DNA of 64,000 nucleotides from positions 124,001-188,000 of the forward strand of contig NZ_JAMBOX010000007.1 in assembly GCF_023715785.1 (NCBI RefSeq). Direction: 5' to 3'. The first letter of the stretch is position 1; every line of letters begins with the position of its first letter. The position numbers and the translations under genes were made by a program. The notes beneath the pieces were generated by a model. The model ran no database searches. It was given only the letters and a program-made list of their open reading frames with translations, and was not told the origin of the DNA. Origin of the DNA: Neobacillus niacini (lineage in GTDB: Bacteria; Bacillota; Bacilli; Bacillales; Cytobacillaceae). Of this stretch, positions 53,407 through 62,432 are shown piece by piece.

Positions 53407-53495
53407 AATGATCAGCCCCCTGCTGGTTTCAATTGCATAGCAATTCCATTATTTTAATATTTTAATAGTCCGGTGAAGCATGGCTGACAACATTT

Positions 53496-55430
53496 TCAGA
53501 TAGTCCTTGCAATCCTATGTGCCTCGAGGATGGCATTGTTGATTCGTCGAGGTGAAACAGAATCACCCACAGAATACATCGGAATTCCTAAACCATTAAG
53601 TTCCTTGGCAAGGGTATTTTCTTGCACTCTTCCTGTCTCGATTACGACTAAATCAGCTTTGAAGTCAGACTCTTGCCTGGTTAGGATATTACGGACCTTG
53701 ATAACTTGGTCGTCAACTCCTGCCAATTGGTGGAAGATCATAAAGTTCACTCCTGCAGCACCAAGTCTTTTGAGAAGTGGCTGGATGCTCTCATGAGGAA
53801 TCGATGCCCCAATTCCACTCGATTGGGTCACATAGGTAACGTGAAGTCCATTCGTTGCAAGGCGTTCTGCCACATTTAATGCAGGCCAAAATCCTGACCC
53901 ATCATCAAAAACTATCGCATTCTCACCTGCAAAATCTGAAAAGTCATTTCCTTTAAGTGCTTCAAATACTGATATAACTTTCGTTGTTGTATTTCCAGAT
54001 ACTCGAGGGGATGCTGGCACTGCACCAGTAGCGATAATGATTGAATCAAAGCCCGTTAAATCTTTTGCATTCGCTAGTTGACTGAGATGGATTGTTACAC
54101 CCAATCTTCTGACTTCAGCTTCCAAGTAATTGATTATTTCTAATAATTCACCACGATGTGGTTCTTTGGAAGCAATGCGAACCTGGCCTCCTAAAGAGGT
54201 TTCTTTTTCAAAAAGGACCACAGAATGTCCTCTTAAAGCCGCAACTCTTGCTGCTTCTAGTCCAGCCGGTCCTCCTCCGACTATAGCAATTCTTTTGGAT
54301 GGATGACTAAGTTGTATATCCTTACCTAATTCACCTTCACGTCCCGTTACAGGATTCACCGTACAATATAGGTAGGGATCAAAGGTACGACATTCTTGAT
54401 TGCATCCGATACATGGGATGATTTCAGCACTTCGGCCTATTTTGGCTTTGTTTGGCCATTCGGGATCGGCAATAAATGCACGAGCAGAGCCGACCAAGTC
54501 AGCGTAACCGCCTGCTACTATTTCTTCAGCCATCATTGGACTTTTAATCCGTTGACTGACGAGTACCGGAATATTAGTAGATATTCTAATAGCTCCTGCT
54601 GCTTCAACAGCAATTCCTTGAGGTGTAGTCAAATCTTTAACGTATGCTCCACGAATCCCTAAGGTAATATTCAGATAATCTACATGACTAAGCTCTCCAA
54701 GCTTGTTAACAATCTCAAGGGTATCTGACAGATGCAGTCCATCACTAATCTCTTCATCAGCACTTAAACGGATTCCCAGCACAAATTCAGGATTTGTAGA
54801 TTGACGAATAGCTTCAATGATCTCCAACAAGAATTTCATTCGCCCCTTTAAAGAACCGCCATATTTATCTGTTCGATAATTTGTTGCTGGTGAGAGAAAT
54901 TGAGCCACTAAATAGCCATGGGCAGCATGGATTTCGACACCATCATACCCTGCCTTATTCAGGTTTGAAGCAGATATCGCAAAGGCATCAATAATTTCAG
55001 CTATATCTTCATGAGTCAATTCAACCGGTCGGTATTGAGCTCGTGGGGATTTGATGGAGGATGGTGCTCTTAAAGGATGGTCCGATTCTCCCCCGATCAT
55101 TTCACGCCCTAAGTGCAATATTTGACCAATTACCTTTGCACCATGAGCATGAATGACCTCTGCCCTTTGGCGGTATTTAGGGACAGTTTCTTCCAGGTAT
55201 GCTTCACTCAGCATCCGTCGCCGAAGAATGGAACTCGGGTGAACGACCGTTCCCCCAGTAATAAGGAGCCCTGCTCCACCACGAGCAAGCTTTTCCCAGT
55301 AAGCAAGATCTTCATCAGTCGGAATCCCATCTATCATCTTTGCAGTCGCATGAGCTGTTGCGACAACTCTGTTTTTAAGTGATAGTGAACCAAGTTTAAA
55401 CGGAGAAAATAAATGCGGGTAATTTACCAC
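53496..55430 (-). CDS. old-yellow-enzyme/2,4-dienoyl-CoA-reductase-type flavoenzyme
   Basis: About 644 residues with two halves: an N-terminal FMN TIM barrel (LFSPFKLGSLSLKNRVV, HGAKVIGQILHLG, GYDGVEIHAAHGYLVAQFLSP) and a C-terminal FAD/NAD domain (RIAIVGGGPAGLEAARVAALRG). Between them lie the four cluster cysteines (CIGCNQECRTFDPYLYC), so it should hold a [4Fe-4S] cluster as in FadH, TMADH and BaiCD. It reduces or oxidises a conjugated ring or enoyl thioester. The start is unsure: GTG 55430 has AAAGGA 12 nt upstream, while ATG 55442 is too close to it. Operator 8 is upstream. Confidence 0.87.
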   Translation of the reverse strand: MVNYPHLFSPFKLGSLSLKNRVVATAHATAKMIDGIPTDEDLAYWEKLARGGAGLLITGGTVVHPSSILRRRMLSEAYLEETVPKYRQRAEVIHAHGAKVIGQILHLGREMIGGESDHPLRAPSSIKSPRAQYRPVELTHEDIAEIIDAFAISASNLNKAGYDGVEIHAAHGYLVAQFLSPATNYRTDKYGGSLKGRMKFLLEIIEAIRQSTNPEFVLGIRLSADEEISDGLHLSDTLEIVNKLGELSHVDYLNITLGIRGAYVKDLTTPQGIAVEAAGAIRISTNIPVLVSQRIKSPMMAEEIVAGGYADLVGSARAFIADPEWPNKAKIGRSAEIIPCIGCNQECRTFDPYLYCTVNPVTGREGELGKDIQLSHPSKRIAIVGGGPAGLEAARVAALRGHSVVLFEKETSLGGQVRIASKEPHRGELLEIINYLEAEVRRLGVTIHLSQLANAKDLTGFDSIIIATGAVPASPRVSGNTTTKVISVFEALKGNDFSDFAGENAIVFDDGSGFWPALNVAERLATNGLHVTYVTQSSGIGASIPHESIQPLLKRLGAAGVNFMIFHQLAGVDDQVIKVRNILTRQESDFKADLVVIETGRVQENTLAKELNGLGIPMYSVGDSVSPRRINNAILEAHRIARTI

Positions 55431-55749
55431 TAGACATGTCATTCCTTTCTGTTTAATACTAAATGGAAATAATTCCAAATTGTTACAAGGAAACGTTTTC
55501 CTTTTTTGAAGCTATACCATTGCAATAGCTGATTTCTTTTTCTAATAAGAACGTGTTTATTTGATACAGAATTTATTTTCTAATATATGATTCACTTTTC
55601 AATTTAAATTTGAAAACTACAAACTATTCTTCCTAAACGCTAGTTAAGCGGATAATCTTAGGAGGAACCCATGATTTAGTAAGTACCTCTTTTCGAGGAA
55701 TGTATAGTCGTAACATAAGATAAAATGGGCCCTGGGCAGGTGTAGGCAG
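55431..55749. other. promoter region of the OYE-type gene
   Basis: Holds operator 8. The near-palindrome GGAAACGTTTTCC lies at about 55489-55501 and is too degenerate for a cre call. No gene. Confidence 0.4.
55588..55601. promoter_or_regulatory. TetR-type operator site 8 (OYE gene)
   Basis: TGATTCACTTTTCA, one mismatch to the consensus, about 160 bp before the chosen start. Confidence 0.7.
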
Positions 55750-57009
55750 CTAATTGACGTCGGATTTTGGAGGCTGATGCTGCAGCCTTATATCAACACA
55801 TCCATCACTTTCCACAATTAACCCCGGTGTTCTATCTCCAATAGAATACCGATTAATCGGGTTCTCCACCATTGCACCACTATCGTTATACAAGGTAATG
55901 GACCAAAAGGCATCAACAGGCGGCAGTTCGTTAACAGCCATTCTAATACGGTATTGTTGGCTGCCATCAAGAGGTATTCCACTTGCATCAACACGTGCTA
56001 ATGGATAGAGTGCCTCTTCAGGTAAGGTAACGTGCCTTTGATCCTTGCAGACTGCCGCTCGTAACAGATAATCTTTGCCAAACCGTGGGCCAGCATAGTT
56101 AATTGTCCAACCGTTTACGTTTGTACCGAGATTGAGGGACTTTTCCTCAACAGTCTTCTTACCATCAGCTAACCCTCTAATCATTTCAGCCTTGGTCTCT
56201 TGAGACAGAGAATCTGGGTCAAAACCACGTTCCTGTGTTAAACCTATACTCTGAAATGATTCTATCAGCTTGCGTTCATCATCATTTGTGATTACCCAAT
56301 CACGTAAAACATTGCCTAGCATTTCTAAAAATTCAAAATTGGGATGGACCGGTCGTTCCGGATCGGAGAGAGGGCGCTGTTTTGGCACTTCCCTTTCCCC
56401 AATAGTCCCTGAAAGGTAATCGGACCATGAACGTAATCTTATTTGGTCTTGGAGTTTATGTACAGCTTCAAGATCCTCAGGACCGTTAACTAGAAAACGA
56501 CCAGCAATCAGACAATATCGAGTATAGCTAGGAACACCAAGCATGCCGGTTGGTACAGTACCATGATAGGCTGGACCATAAATGAACAATGGTGGTAACT
56601 GACCTCCGTTTGTACGTTGACCCGCCGACATGGATGTAGAAGTATCAGCCAGGGCCAGTTGGAAGGTATAATAGCGATTACCAAATTTTGGTGTTTCCAG
56701 CACCATAGGCTCTTGGCTTAAATCAAGCCATGCCAAGCTATATAGCGTGTCGTTGTTCGGACCAATTCCCTTGCTGTTAGGATTAAAAAGGGAACGCCCG
56801 TGTCCCACATGATTTAACGGTGCTCCCGCATTGACATCACATACTGCCATGGATTGAACCTGCTGCGTTAAATTCAGACGCATTACTGCGGAAGAGATTA
56901 ATGGATAACCCCAAATATAGGCCCTTAGAGCAAGCGTATACACGTCTTTTTTTCCCCAGTAAATATGTTTTTTGTTATCATCAAAACTTTCTCCTCCTAA
57001 ACAACTCAT
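55750..57009 (-). CDS. DUF1254/DUF1214 domain protein, copy 1
   Basis: About 419 residues. The first half is the DUF1254 region (YIWGYPLISSAVMRLNL, FNPNSKGIGPNNDTLYSLAWLDLS) and the second half the DUF1214 region (NELPPVDAFWSITLYNDSGAMVENPINRYSIGDRTPG split at the FWSITLY motif). The function of this family is not established. There is no signal peptide, unlike many members. The start is not secure (ATG 57009 has a weak site). It lies behind a second such gene and the DctPQM genes. Confidence 0.8.
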   Translation of the reverse strand: MSCLGGESFDDNKKHIYWGKKDVYTLALRAYIWGYPLISSAVMRLNLTQQVQSMAVCDVNAGAPLNHVGHGRSLFNPNSKGIGPNNDTLYSLAWLDLSQEPMVLETPKFGNRYYTFQLALADTSTSMSAGQRTNGGQLPPLFIYGPAYHGTVPTGMLGVPSYTRYCLIAGRFLVNGPEDLEAVHKLQDQIRLRSWSDYLSGTIGEREVPKQRPLSDPERPVHPNFEFLEMLGNVLRDWVITNDDERKLIESFQSIGLTQERGFDPDSLSQETKAEMIRGLADGKKTVEEKSLNLGTNVNGWTINYAGPRFGKDYLLRAAVCKDQRHVTLPEEALYPLARVDASGIPLDGSQQYRIRMAVNELPPVDAFWSITLYNDSGAMVENPINRYSIGDRTPGLIVESDGCVDIRLQHQPPKSDVN

Positions 57010-57100
57010 TACCCCCAAATTTAAATAGGTTGATGAGACAAAGTCTTGTTTTAACTAAACTTACCTTTCCTACTCCCTTCATTCACAAGTAAATCGAACA

Positions 57101-58492
57101 TTATATGCCAATATATCGGACACCTTCAGGCTCCCACTTTCCTTCAAGCAGCTCGGGTCTTGGCATGTAGGAACGAATGGACAAATAGAAGGGCCCATTG
57201 GGAGCTGGAAGCCAATTCGTATTTTCTGTCGGAGAAGTGTGCTGAACTGTAATAGTCACAGAGCCATTTCGTCCGTATTGAAGACCCGTAGTTCTGTTAT
57301 TGATGCAATAACGGTTAATGCTGTTTGGGGAAAGTTCTTTCGTCTTTGCATCATATAAGGTAAGTGACCAGAAAGCATCTGCGGGTGGTGGAGAATCCAT
57401 ATGCAAGACATATCGTCCCTTGGATCCGTCAAGCTGGTTGCCATTTTCATCATAAAATGTTACAAATGATTGATTTTCTTCCACCACATTAGCACCTAAG
57501 CCAACATAATTCACTGCTGCCCTGCTAAGGTAATTGAAGCCATATGCACCTTTACTATTTGTTTTTACCCAATGCGTACAAAGAGGAATACCTAGCTGGG
57601 ACTGAGAATTAGTGATCACATTCATGGCATCCGCATAGCCGGCAATCATACCCTCTTGACTTTCCGGGTACAAGTTATCGAAATCGAACGGTATCTGTCC
57701 TCCAATACCGATTGTGCGATAACGATAAGTTAGCCCATCCTCTTGAGCCGGCTTCCCGTTTGAACGAAGGACGAAATCTAGAATCTTAAAAAAACCAGCG
57801 GGTCCATCCAATTCTGCTTGTGGATAGGTACCACCAAACAGAGAGAATTCCTCGCTCGCCTTCACATCAGACGTGAAGGGAGTAATCTTCACCGCATCTT
57901 GAAGGGCGTGGACCTCAGGCAGGTCAAACTCGTGAAGCGGGAAAATCCGCATAAGAATCCATAGATAGGGTGTAGAGACCTTAAACGGCGTGACTCCTGG
58001 AGAGAGTTCCCCTTGCCAATCTGTTGCTGTAACGAGAAACCTTCCAGCATTGGATCCATGCGTTCTTTGGCTTATGTTTGCTGTGTTTCCGTACATATCT
58101 AATAATTGAAGAGTGTAATATCTTTCCCCAAAAGCAGGTACTTCGATTAGAAGAGGCCCTTTGGTCAAATTCAACCATGCATTTGAGTAAATCGTATCCA
58201 CGTTCGGTGACTTAAAAGCCTTGTAACCGGGTTTTGCCAACTCTCGATCATGGACAAATTTATTAAAACCAACATAATCAGAGCTTTCATGGTTGATGGC
58301 TTGCCGGTACATCTCCCGATACTGATACACACTCACCAATCCATAAATCGTTGCATCCATGCTTAGCATACGTGTATATGCAACTCGGGCAGAGCTATCA
58401 CTAGGCACGATATCCGGGTGAAGTACAGGCGCATATTGCTCCACTTTTGAAACATCATAGCCGGAAGTATAAAAACCCTTTATCTTTTCCAT
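57101..58492 (-). CDS. DUF1254/DUF1214 domain protein, copy 2
   Basis: 463 residues with FKSPNVDTIYSNAWLNLTKGP, RYYTLQLLDMYGNT and AFWSLTLYDAKTKELSPNSINRY, so the same two-domain layout as copy 1 but only distantly similar to it. GGAGGGATAAAG precedes the ATG. It directly follows dctM by 30 bp. No signal peptide is seen. A role in handling the transported acid is inferred only from its place. Confidence 0.82.
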   Translation of the reverse strand: MEKIKGFYTSGYDVSKVEQYAPVLHPDIVPSDSSARVAYTRMLSMDATIYGLVSVYQYREMYRQAINHESSDYVGFNKFVHDRELAKPGYKAFKSPNVDTIYSNAWLNLTKGPLLIEVPAFGERYYTLQLLDMYGNTANISQRTHGSNAGRFLVTATDWQGELSPGVTPFKVSTPYLWILMRIFPLHEFDLPEVHALQDAVKITPFTSDVKASEEFSLFGGTYPQAELDGPAGFFKILDFVLRSNGKPAQEDGLTYRYRTIGIGGQIPFDFDNLYPESQEGMIAGYADAMNVITNSQSQLGIPLCTHWVKTNSKGAYGFNYLSRAAVNYVGLGANVVEENQSFVTFYDENGNQLDGSKGRYVLHMDSPPPADAFWSLTLYDAKTKELSPNSINRYCINNRTTGLQYGRNGSVTITVQHTSPTENTNWLPAPNGPFYLSIRSYMPRPELLEGKWEPEGVRYIGI

Positions 58493-58522
58493 TCACTTTA
58501 TCCCTCCATGTAATCAATTTTG

Positions 58523-59824
58523 TCAATGCGACATAAAGTCCGGCAGCCACATGACCATTTCTGGGAATATCAATAATAAAATAATGACTACCAACTGTAT
58601 GGCCATAAAGATCATGCAACCTTTAAAGATTCTAAAAAGGTTAACCTCTGGTGCAATACTTTTTAACGAATAAACAACAAGACCAAATGGCGGACTGACC
58701 ATTCCAACCTCGATCATCGCAACAACGATAACACCAAACCAGATCCCATCGTACCCTAACTGATTAATGATAGGATAGTAGATTGGAATGGTTATGAGCA
58801 GCATCGTTACACCATCCAAAAACATCCCCAATACATAATAAGTTGCTAATATTCCCAACAAAATGAGAAAAGGTGGAAGATCTAAATTTGAAACCGTACT
58901 TGAAATCGTTAATGGGAGGCCTGAGAAAATAAGTAGTTTGGAAAATACATAGGCACCAAGAACTAGAAAGAGGAGTGAAACGGTAATCGAGGCGGAATCC
59001 ACGCAAGCGCTGACAAATTTCTTGAAGAACCCTTTTCCCGTTCTTATTACTAATAAAATCAAAGATATAAAAGCACCCCAGGCAGCTGCTTCTGTCGCGG
59101 TAAAAAATCCTGTAAACATGCCGAAAAAGATGGTTCCAAATATCGCGATGACTCCCCATGTCTTCGGCAATACACTAAATTTTTCTTTCCATGTATAAGT
59201 TTCATTGACAAGCGGTGCTACACTTGGTTTAACTTTTGCAATCACAATAATACCTAACGAAAAGGCTACTACGAGAATAATACCTGGGACAATCCCACCA
59301 ATCAGGAGCTTTGAAATCGACTCCCCAGTAGCAAGCCCATATAACACCATCATTCCACTTGGAGGAATCATGGAAGCTAGCAGACCTCCTGCTCCACAAG
59401 CACCAAAACTTAATGTATCACTATACCCGTTCTTCCTCATTTCTGGAATAGCCAGTTTTCCCATGGTAATAGCTCCTGCTGTACTAGAGCCGGAACAAGC
59501 AGCAAATACAGATCCAGCCGCTATGGTTGTAACACCTAACCCTCCTGGTAACTTTCCTAGCCACCGGCGCGCTACATCATAGCCATCCTTGGCAATCCCT
59601 GCGGATAACGCAAACGCTCCGATAAGGATGAACAATGGCAATGCTGCAACATCATTTGATAAGACGCCACTTAATGGAGAAAGGTGGATCACAGAGTTTG
59701 CCACATCAAAACCCTTCAGAAACCAGATTCCGCCAAACCCAACAATAAATAATGAAAACGATATAGGCACTTGCAGGAAGATCAGTACAAGGAGTAGGAT
59801 TATAGCAAGTATTGAGAGCATCAT
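58523..59824 (-). CDS. dctM: TRAP transporter large permease DctM, system 2
   Basis: 433 residues with VFAACSGSSTAGAITMGKL, PPSGMMVLYGLATGESISKL and hydrophobic helices throughout. It has a DctM pattern and the same length as the DctM at 33323. It overlaps dctQ by 4 bp. With dctQ (59821) and dctP (60475) it forms a complete TRAP system. Confidence 0.9.
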   Translation of the reverse strand: MMLSILAIILLLVLIFLQVPISFSLFIVGFGGIWFLKGFDVANSVIHLSPLSGVLSNDVAALPLFILIGAFALSAGIAKDGYDVARRWLGKLPGGLGVTTIAAGSVFAACSGSSTAGAITMGKLAIPEMRKNGYSDTLSFGACGAGGLLASMIPPSGMMVLYGLATGESISKLLIGGIVPGIILVVAFSLGIIVIAKVKPSVAPLVNETYTWKEKFSVLPKTWGVIAIFGTIFFGMFTGFFTATEAAAWGAFISLILLVIRTGKGFFKKFVSACVDSASITVSLLFLVLGAYVFSKLLIFSGLPLTISSTVSNLDLPPFLILLGILATYYVLGMFLDGVTMLLITIPIYYPIINQLGYDGIWFGVIVVAMIEVGMVSPPFGLVVYSLKSIAPEVNLFRIFKGCMIFMAIQLVVIILLLIFPEMVMWLPDFMSH

Positions 59825-60375
59825 ACCTCTGGCACCTCCGGTTTCTCATTCTTCATAGGATTAGTGGACCCGTTATCCGGTTTTGAGAATATTGCTTTAA
59901 TCTCCTTTACTAAATCAAAAAATAGCTGAATGGTCAGTAAACCTAAACCCAATGTCATCACCAGTTTCAATGGAAAAATGGGAATCTTGGTAATACCTGC
60001 TATGACTTCACCATTGACATACGATTCATAGGCTTTTCCACCATAGAGGTAAGTTATCCAACCAAAAAACACCAAAGATGCGGCGTAAACAAGCATAGAG
60101 ATAAAATGGACGATAGGGTTTGGTAAATATTGACCAAGAATGTTGACAGCGATATGTTGTTTGTCTTTTTGGGCCTTACTTAGACCAAGATAAATAGTCA
60201 TTCCTACTAGGACCCCTTGTAATTCGAATACTCCATATATGGGTGTTTTTAGCCATCTCATAATGACATCAAGTACTACCGCAAACATCATGACAATGAT
60301 GATAACTGTCGATAGGACACTGCAACAAAAGGAAATCCGTTCAAATATTTTTTGGGCAAGTCCAAAACCTTTCAT
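59821..60375 (-). CDS. dctQ: TRAP transporter small permease DctQ, system 2
   Basis: 184 residues with four helices (VLSTVIIIVMMFAVVLDVIMRWL, HFISMLVYAASLVFFGWITY). GGGGGGAAATGG precedes the ATG. It lies between dctP (hairpin in the 99-bp gap) and dctM. Confidence 0.88.
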   Translation of the reverse strand: MKGFGLAQKIFERISFCCSVLSTVIIIVMMFAVVLDVIMRWLKTPIYGVFELQGVLVGMTIYLGLSKAQKDKQHIAVNILGQYLPNPIVHFISMLVYAASLVFFGWITYLYGGKAYESYVNGEVIAGITKIPIFPLKLVMTLGLGLLTIQLFFDLVKEIKAIFSKPDNGSTNPMKNEKPEVPEV

Positions 60376-60420
60376 CCATTTCCCCCCCTGAAAAAACTCG
60401 TTTGTTATTAAACATAGAAT

Positions 60421-60457
60421 CTGCTAGCCACACAACTACCTTGTTGGCAGCTAGCAG
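60421..60457 (-). terminator. intercistronic stem-loop after dctP
   Basis: CTGCTAGC and GCTAGCAG are perfect 8-bp arms, extended by GCCA/TGGC inside. It may make the binding-protein transcript more abundant than the permease genes. Confidence 0.65.
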
Positions 60458-60474
60458 TCTATAAAAAGGTGAGG

Positions 60475-61620
60475 TTAAAGCTCCCCTTTTTCTTCCATCT
60501 CCAAGAATTCTTCAATAATTGTCTTACTTGGGTTCTTCTTGTGGTATTCCTCCAACAGTTTCCTGGCTTCTTCCACTTTTTTTCTAACATCCTTATATCC
60601 AGCTGCTTCTGCAGCTTTTATTGCCGGTTCCCATACAGCAGGCGGGTTAATCGCTTTTTGCCAGCGGGAGGCTTCTTCAGGTGAAAGCTGAACAATACGA
60701 ACATCATTTTCCCTAGCTAACTTAAGGCCCTCGATTGCATCGTTAAAGTACGCCTCATGTTCAACTTCAGAAGGGAGTGAGCTAATTTCGGCAATTACCT
60801 TTTTGACGTCATCAGGCAGGCTGCTATAGACATCTCCATTAAACGCAATTCCAAACCACATAAATGCACCATTATGACGGAAGTCAGTAACCTGTTTTGA
60901 AACTTCAGCCATTTTATTTGATAATAGAGCATAGGGAGGAAATGGAACCACGTCAACCGTTCCCTTTTCAAGTGCCCCATAAGCATCCGCAGAAGAAATT
61001 TGCACTGGGACCCCACCAAGATTTTTCGCTGCTAAGGAATCTGCTTCACCAAGTCCTCTTATCCTTTTGCCTTTAAGATCTTCAAGCTTATCAAATTCAA
61101 AATTACTCATAAATACATTATTACTGCCGTTAAACCATGCTACAGGCTCGACGTTATATTTTCTCCACTCCTCTTGTAATTCAGGCATTTCTTCCCATAG
61201 TTGTTTTTGAATATCTGCTGCGCTTGTAGCTAAATCCTCTAGGAATACCGGTTGGAGAGCATTCGTCAGCGGTGTTTTACTTGGATTATAAGCATTTGAA
61301 ATAAAAGCAACATCAACAATTCCATCCTTTAACCCTTCAAGTGTGCTGGCTGCATCCATGGCTACACCACCATAGGAAATTTGCTCAATTTTGACTTTTC
61401 CGTTCGTTCTTTTTTCTAGCTCTTCCGCCCATGCTCTGAGTCCTTTTGACTGTGCTGCACCTTCTAAAAGCGCTGTGGAAACTGTAAGCTTTATCGTTTT
61501 TTCGCTATTTTTATTTCCACCTTTAGAAGATTGCTGACTACCACTAGATTCGGTTGAACACCCAACTGCAACTAATATAAGGAGCAAAAGTAACATAAAA
61601 CTGATGGTCAATTTTTTCAT
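60475..61620 (-). CDS. dctP: TRAP DctP substrate-binding lipoprotein, system 2
   Basis: 381 residues with a lipobox (LLLILVAVGCSTES) and the DctP pattern (ISYGGVAMDAASTLEGLKDGIVDVAF, RIRGLGEADSLAAKNLGGVPVQISSADAYGALEKGTVD in parts). It is unlike the other two DctPs of the window, so its ligand differs. AAAGGGGG precedes the ATG. It begins an operon with dctQM and two DUF1254 genes, and the tandem operators lie 130-365 bp upstream. Confidence 0.9.
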   Translation of the reverse strand: MKKLTISFMLLLLLILVAVGCSTESSGSQQSSKGGNKNSEKTIKLTVSTALLEGAAQSKGLRAWAEELEKRTNGKVKIEQISYGGVAMDAASTLEGLKDGIVDVAFISNAYNPSKTPLTNALQPVFLEDLATSAADIQKQLWEEMPELQEEWRKYNVEPVAWFNGSNNVFMSNFEFDKLEDLKGKRIRGLGEADSLAAKNLGGVPVQISSADAYGALEKGTVDVVPFPPYALLSNKMAEVSKQVTDFRHNGAFMWFGIAFNGDVYSSLPDDVKKVIAEISSLPSEVEHEAYFNDAIEGLKLARENDVRIVQLSPEEASRWQKAINPPAVWEPAIKAAEAAGYKDVRKKVEEARKLLEEYHKKNPSKTIIEEFLEMEEKGEL

Positions 61621-61749
61621 TAATAAATCCCCCTTTTTTAAATAGTTAAGCGAAATTTTACATGATTGATAGGATTATTTGTTTGTCTTGCTAGACTAAT
61701 CCTTTTTAGGTAGTGTATTGAAAAAATGATTATTTTCCTTATTAAGAAG

Positions 61750-61763
61750 TGAATCACCTTTCA
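61750..61763. promoter_or_regulatory. TetR-type operator site 9
   Basis: TGAATCACCTTTCA, full match to TGAATCANNTTTCA, 130 bp before dctP. Confidence 0.8.
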
Positions 61764-61860
61764 GATTAAATGTAAAAAAAATACTGGTTATATCTCGCTT
61801 GCTCAATGAGGTTTAGGCAATTTAATCTTGATCAAATCACAATGAACCAAATTTAATACA

Positions 61861-61874
61861 TGAATCAGCTTTCA
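61861..61874. promoter_or_regulatory. TetR-type operator site 10
   Basis: TGAATCAGCTTTCA, full match, in the second tandem copy. Confidence 0.8.
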
Positions 61875-61971
61875 GTTTTAGTAATTAAAAAATACTGGTT
61901 ATATTTTGCTAGACCAATAGGTTAAGGCAATTTAAATCGTGTTATATTTCGCAATAAATCAAAGTAATACA

Positions 61972-61985
61972 TGAATCAGTTTTCA
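61972..61985. promoter_or_regulatory. TetR-type operator site 11
   Basis: TGAATCAGTTTTCA, full match, in the third, partial copy. Confidence 0.8.
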
Positions 61986-62065
61986 ATTTTAGAGTAAAAA
62001 AATTTGTTGGACATCCTTTTTTTTCAGTAATAACCTATAAACAGCCAATTTAATCAACGATTTTT

Positions 62066-62079
62066 TGATAGCGTTTTCA
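62066..62079. promoter_or_regulatory. CcpA cre-like site
   Basis: TGATAGCGTTTTCA has one mismatch to TGWAANCGNTNWCA. It lies upstream of the three operators of the dctPQM operon. Confidence 0.5.
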
Positions 62080-62392
62080 TAAATTGATATAAAAAATTTG
62101 TTAAGCACCACCTACCTAAAATAGTATGGTATTACAACTATACTCTTGGACTACTACGATAGAACACTTTACTCTAAATTTTCCACTCAACTTCTAAAGG
62201 TTAGAACATTAAGGATTAAATCCCTCCCTTTTGACTTTAGGAAGTGTCCTTCTTTTTCATACTACAAATATCATATTAACTTATGATAAATTTGTCAATT
62301 ATGAATTTTCAGTTTTTTATGATGATAAACATAAACTATTTAATCTGCTCAAGCAAAATAGTTTTCAACACAACTAGGAAATAATCAGCCAC

Positions 62393-62413
62393 CCCCTGTA
62401 AAAAGTACAGGGG
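62393..62413 (-). terminator. terminator-like hairpin after the last ligase
   Basis: CCCCTGTA and TACAGGGG are perfect 8-bp arms around AAAAG, 20 bp after the ligase stop. The T tail is poor. Confidence 0.6.
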
Positions 62414-62432
62414 ATGTTATGCATAGAATCTG

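Larger units (their letters stand above)
61750..62010. repeat. tandem repeat of 111 bp, each copy with one operator
   Basis: Two full copies (61750-61860 and 61861-61971) and a partial third (from 61972) share the operator, AAAAAATACTGGTTATAT and GGCAATTTAA. The period of exactly 111 bp keeps operators about 10.6 helical turns apart. No reading frame runs through it. Confidence 0.85.
61621..62432. other. long control region upstream of dctPQM system 2
   Basis: 812 bp without a gene. It contains the 111-bp tandem repeats with three operators (61750-62010), a cre-like site (62066-62079) and the terminator of the ligase (62393-62413). The rest is AT-rich. Confidence 0.6.

Noticed and set aside
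61750..62010. 111-bp tandem repeat as a CRISPR-like array
   Set aside because: Unit too long, similarity covers most of each unit with no unique spacers, and no cas genes are present.
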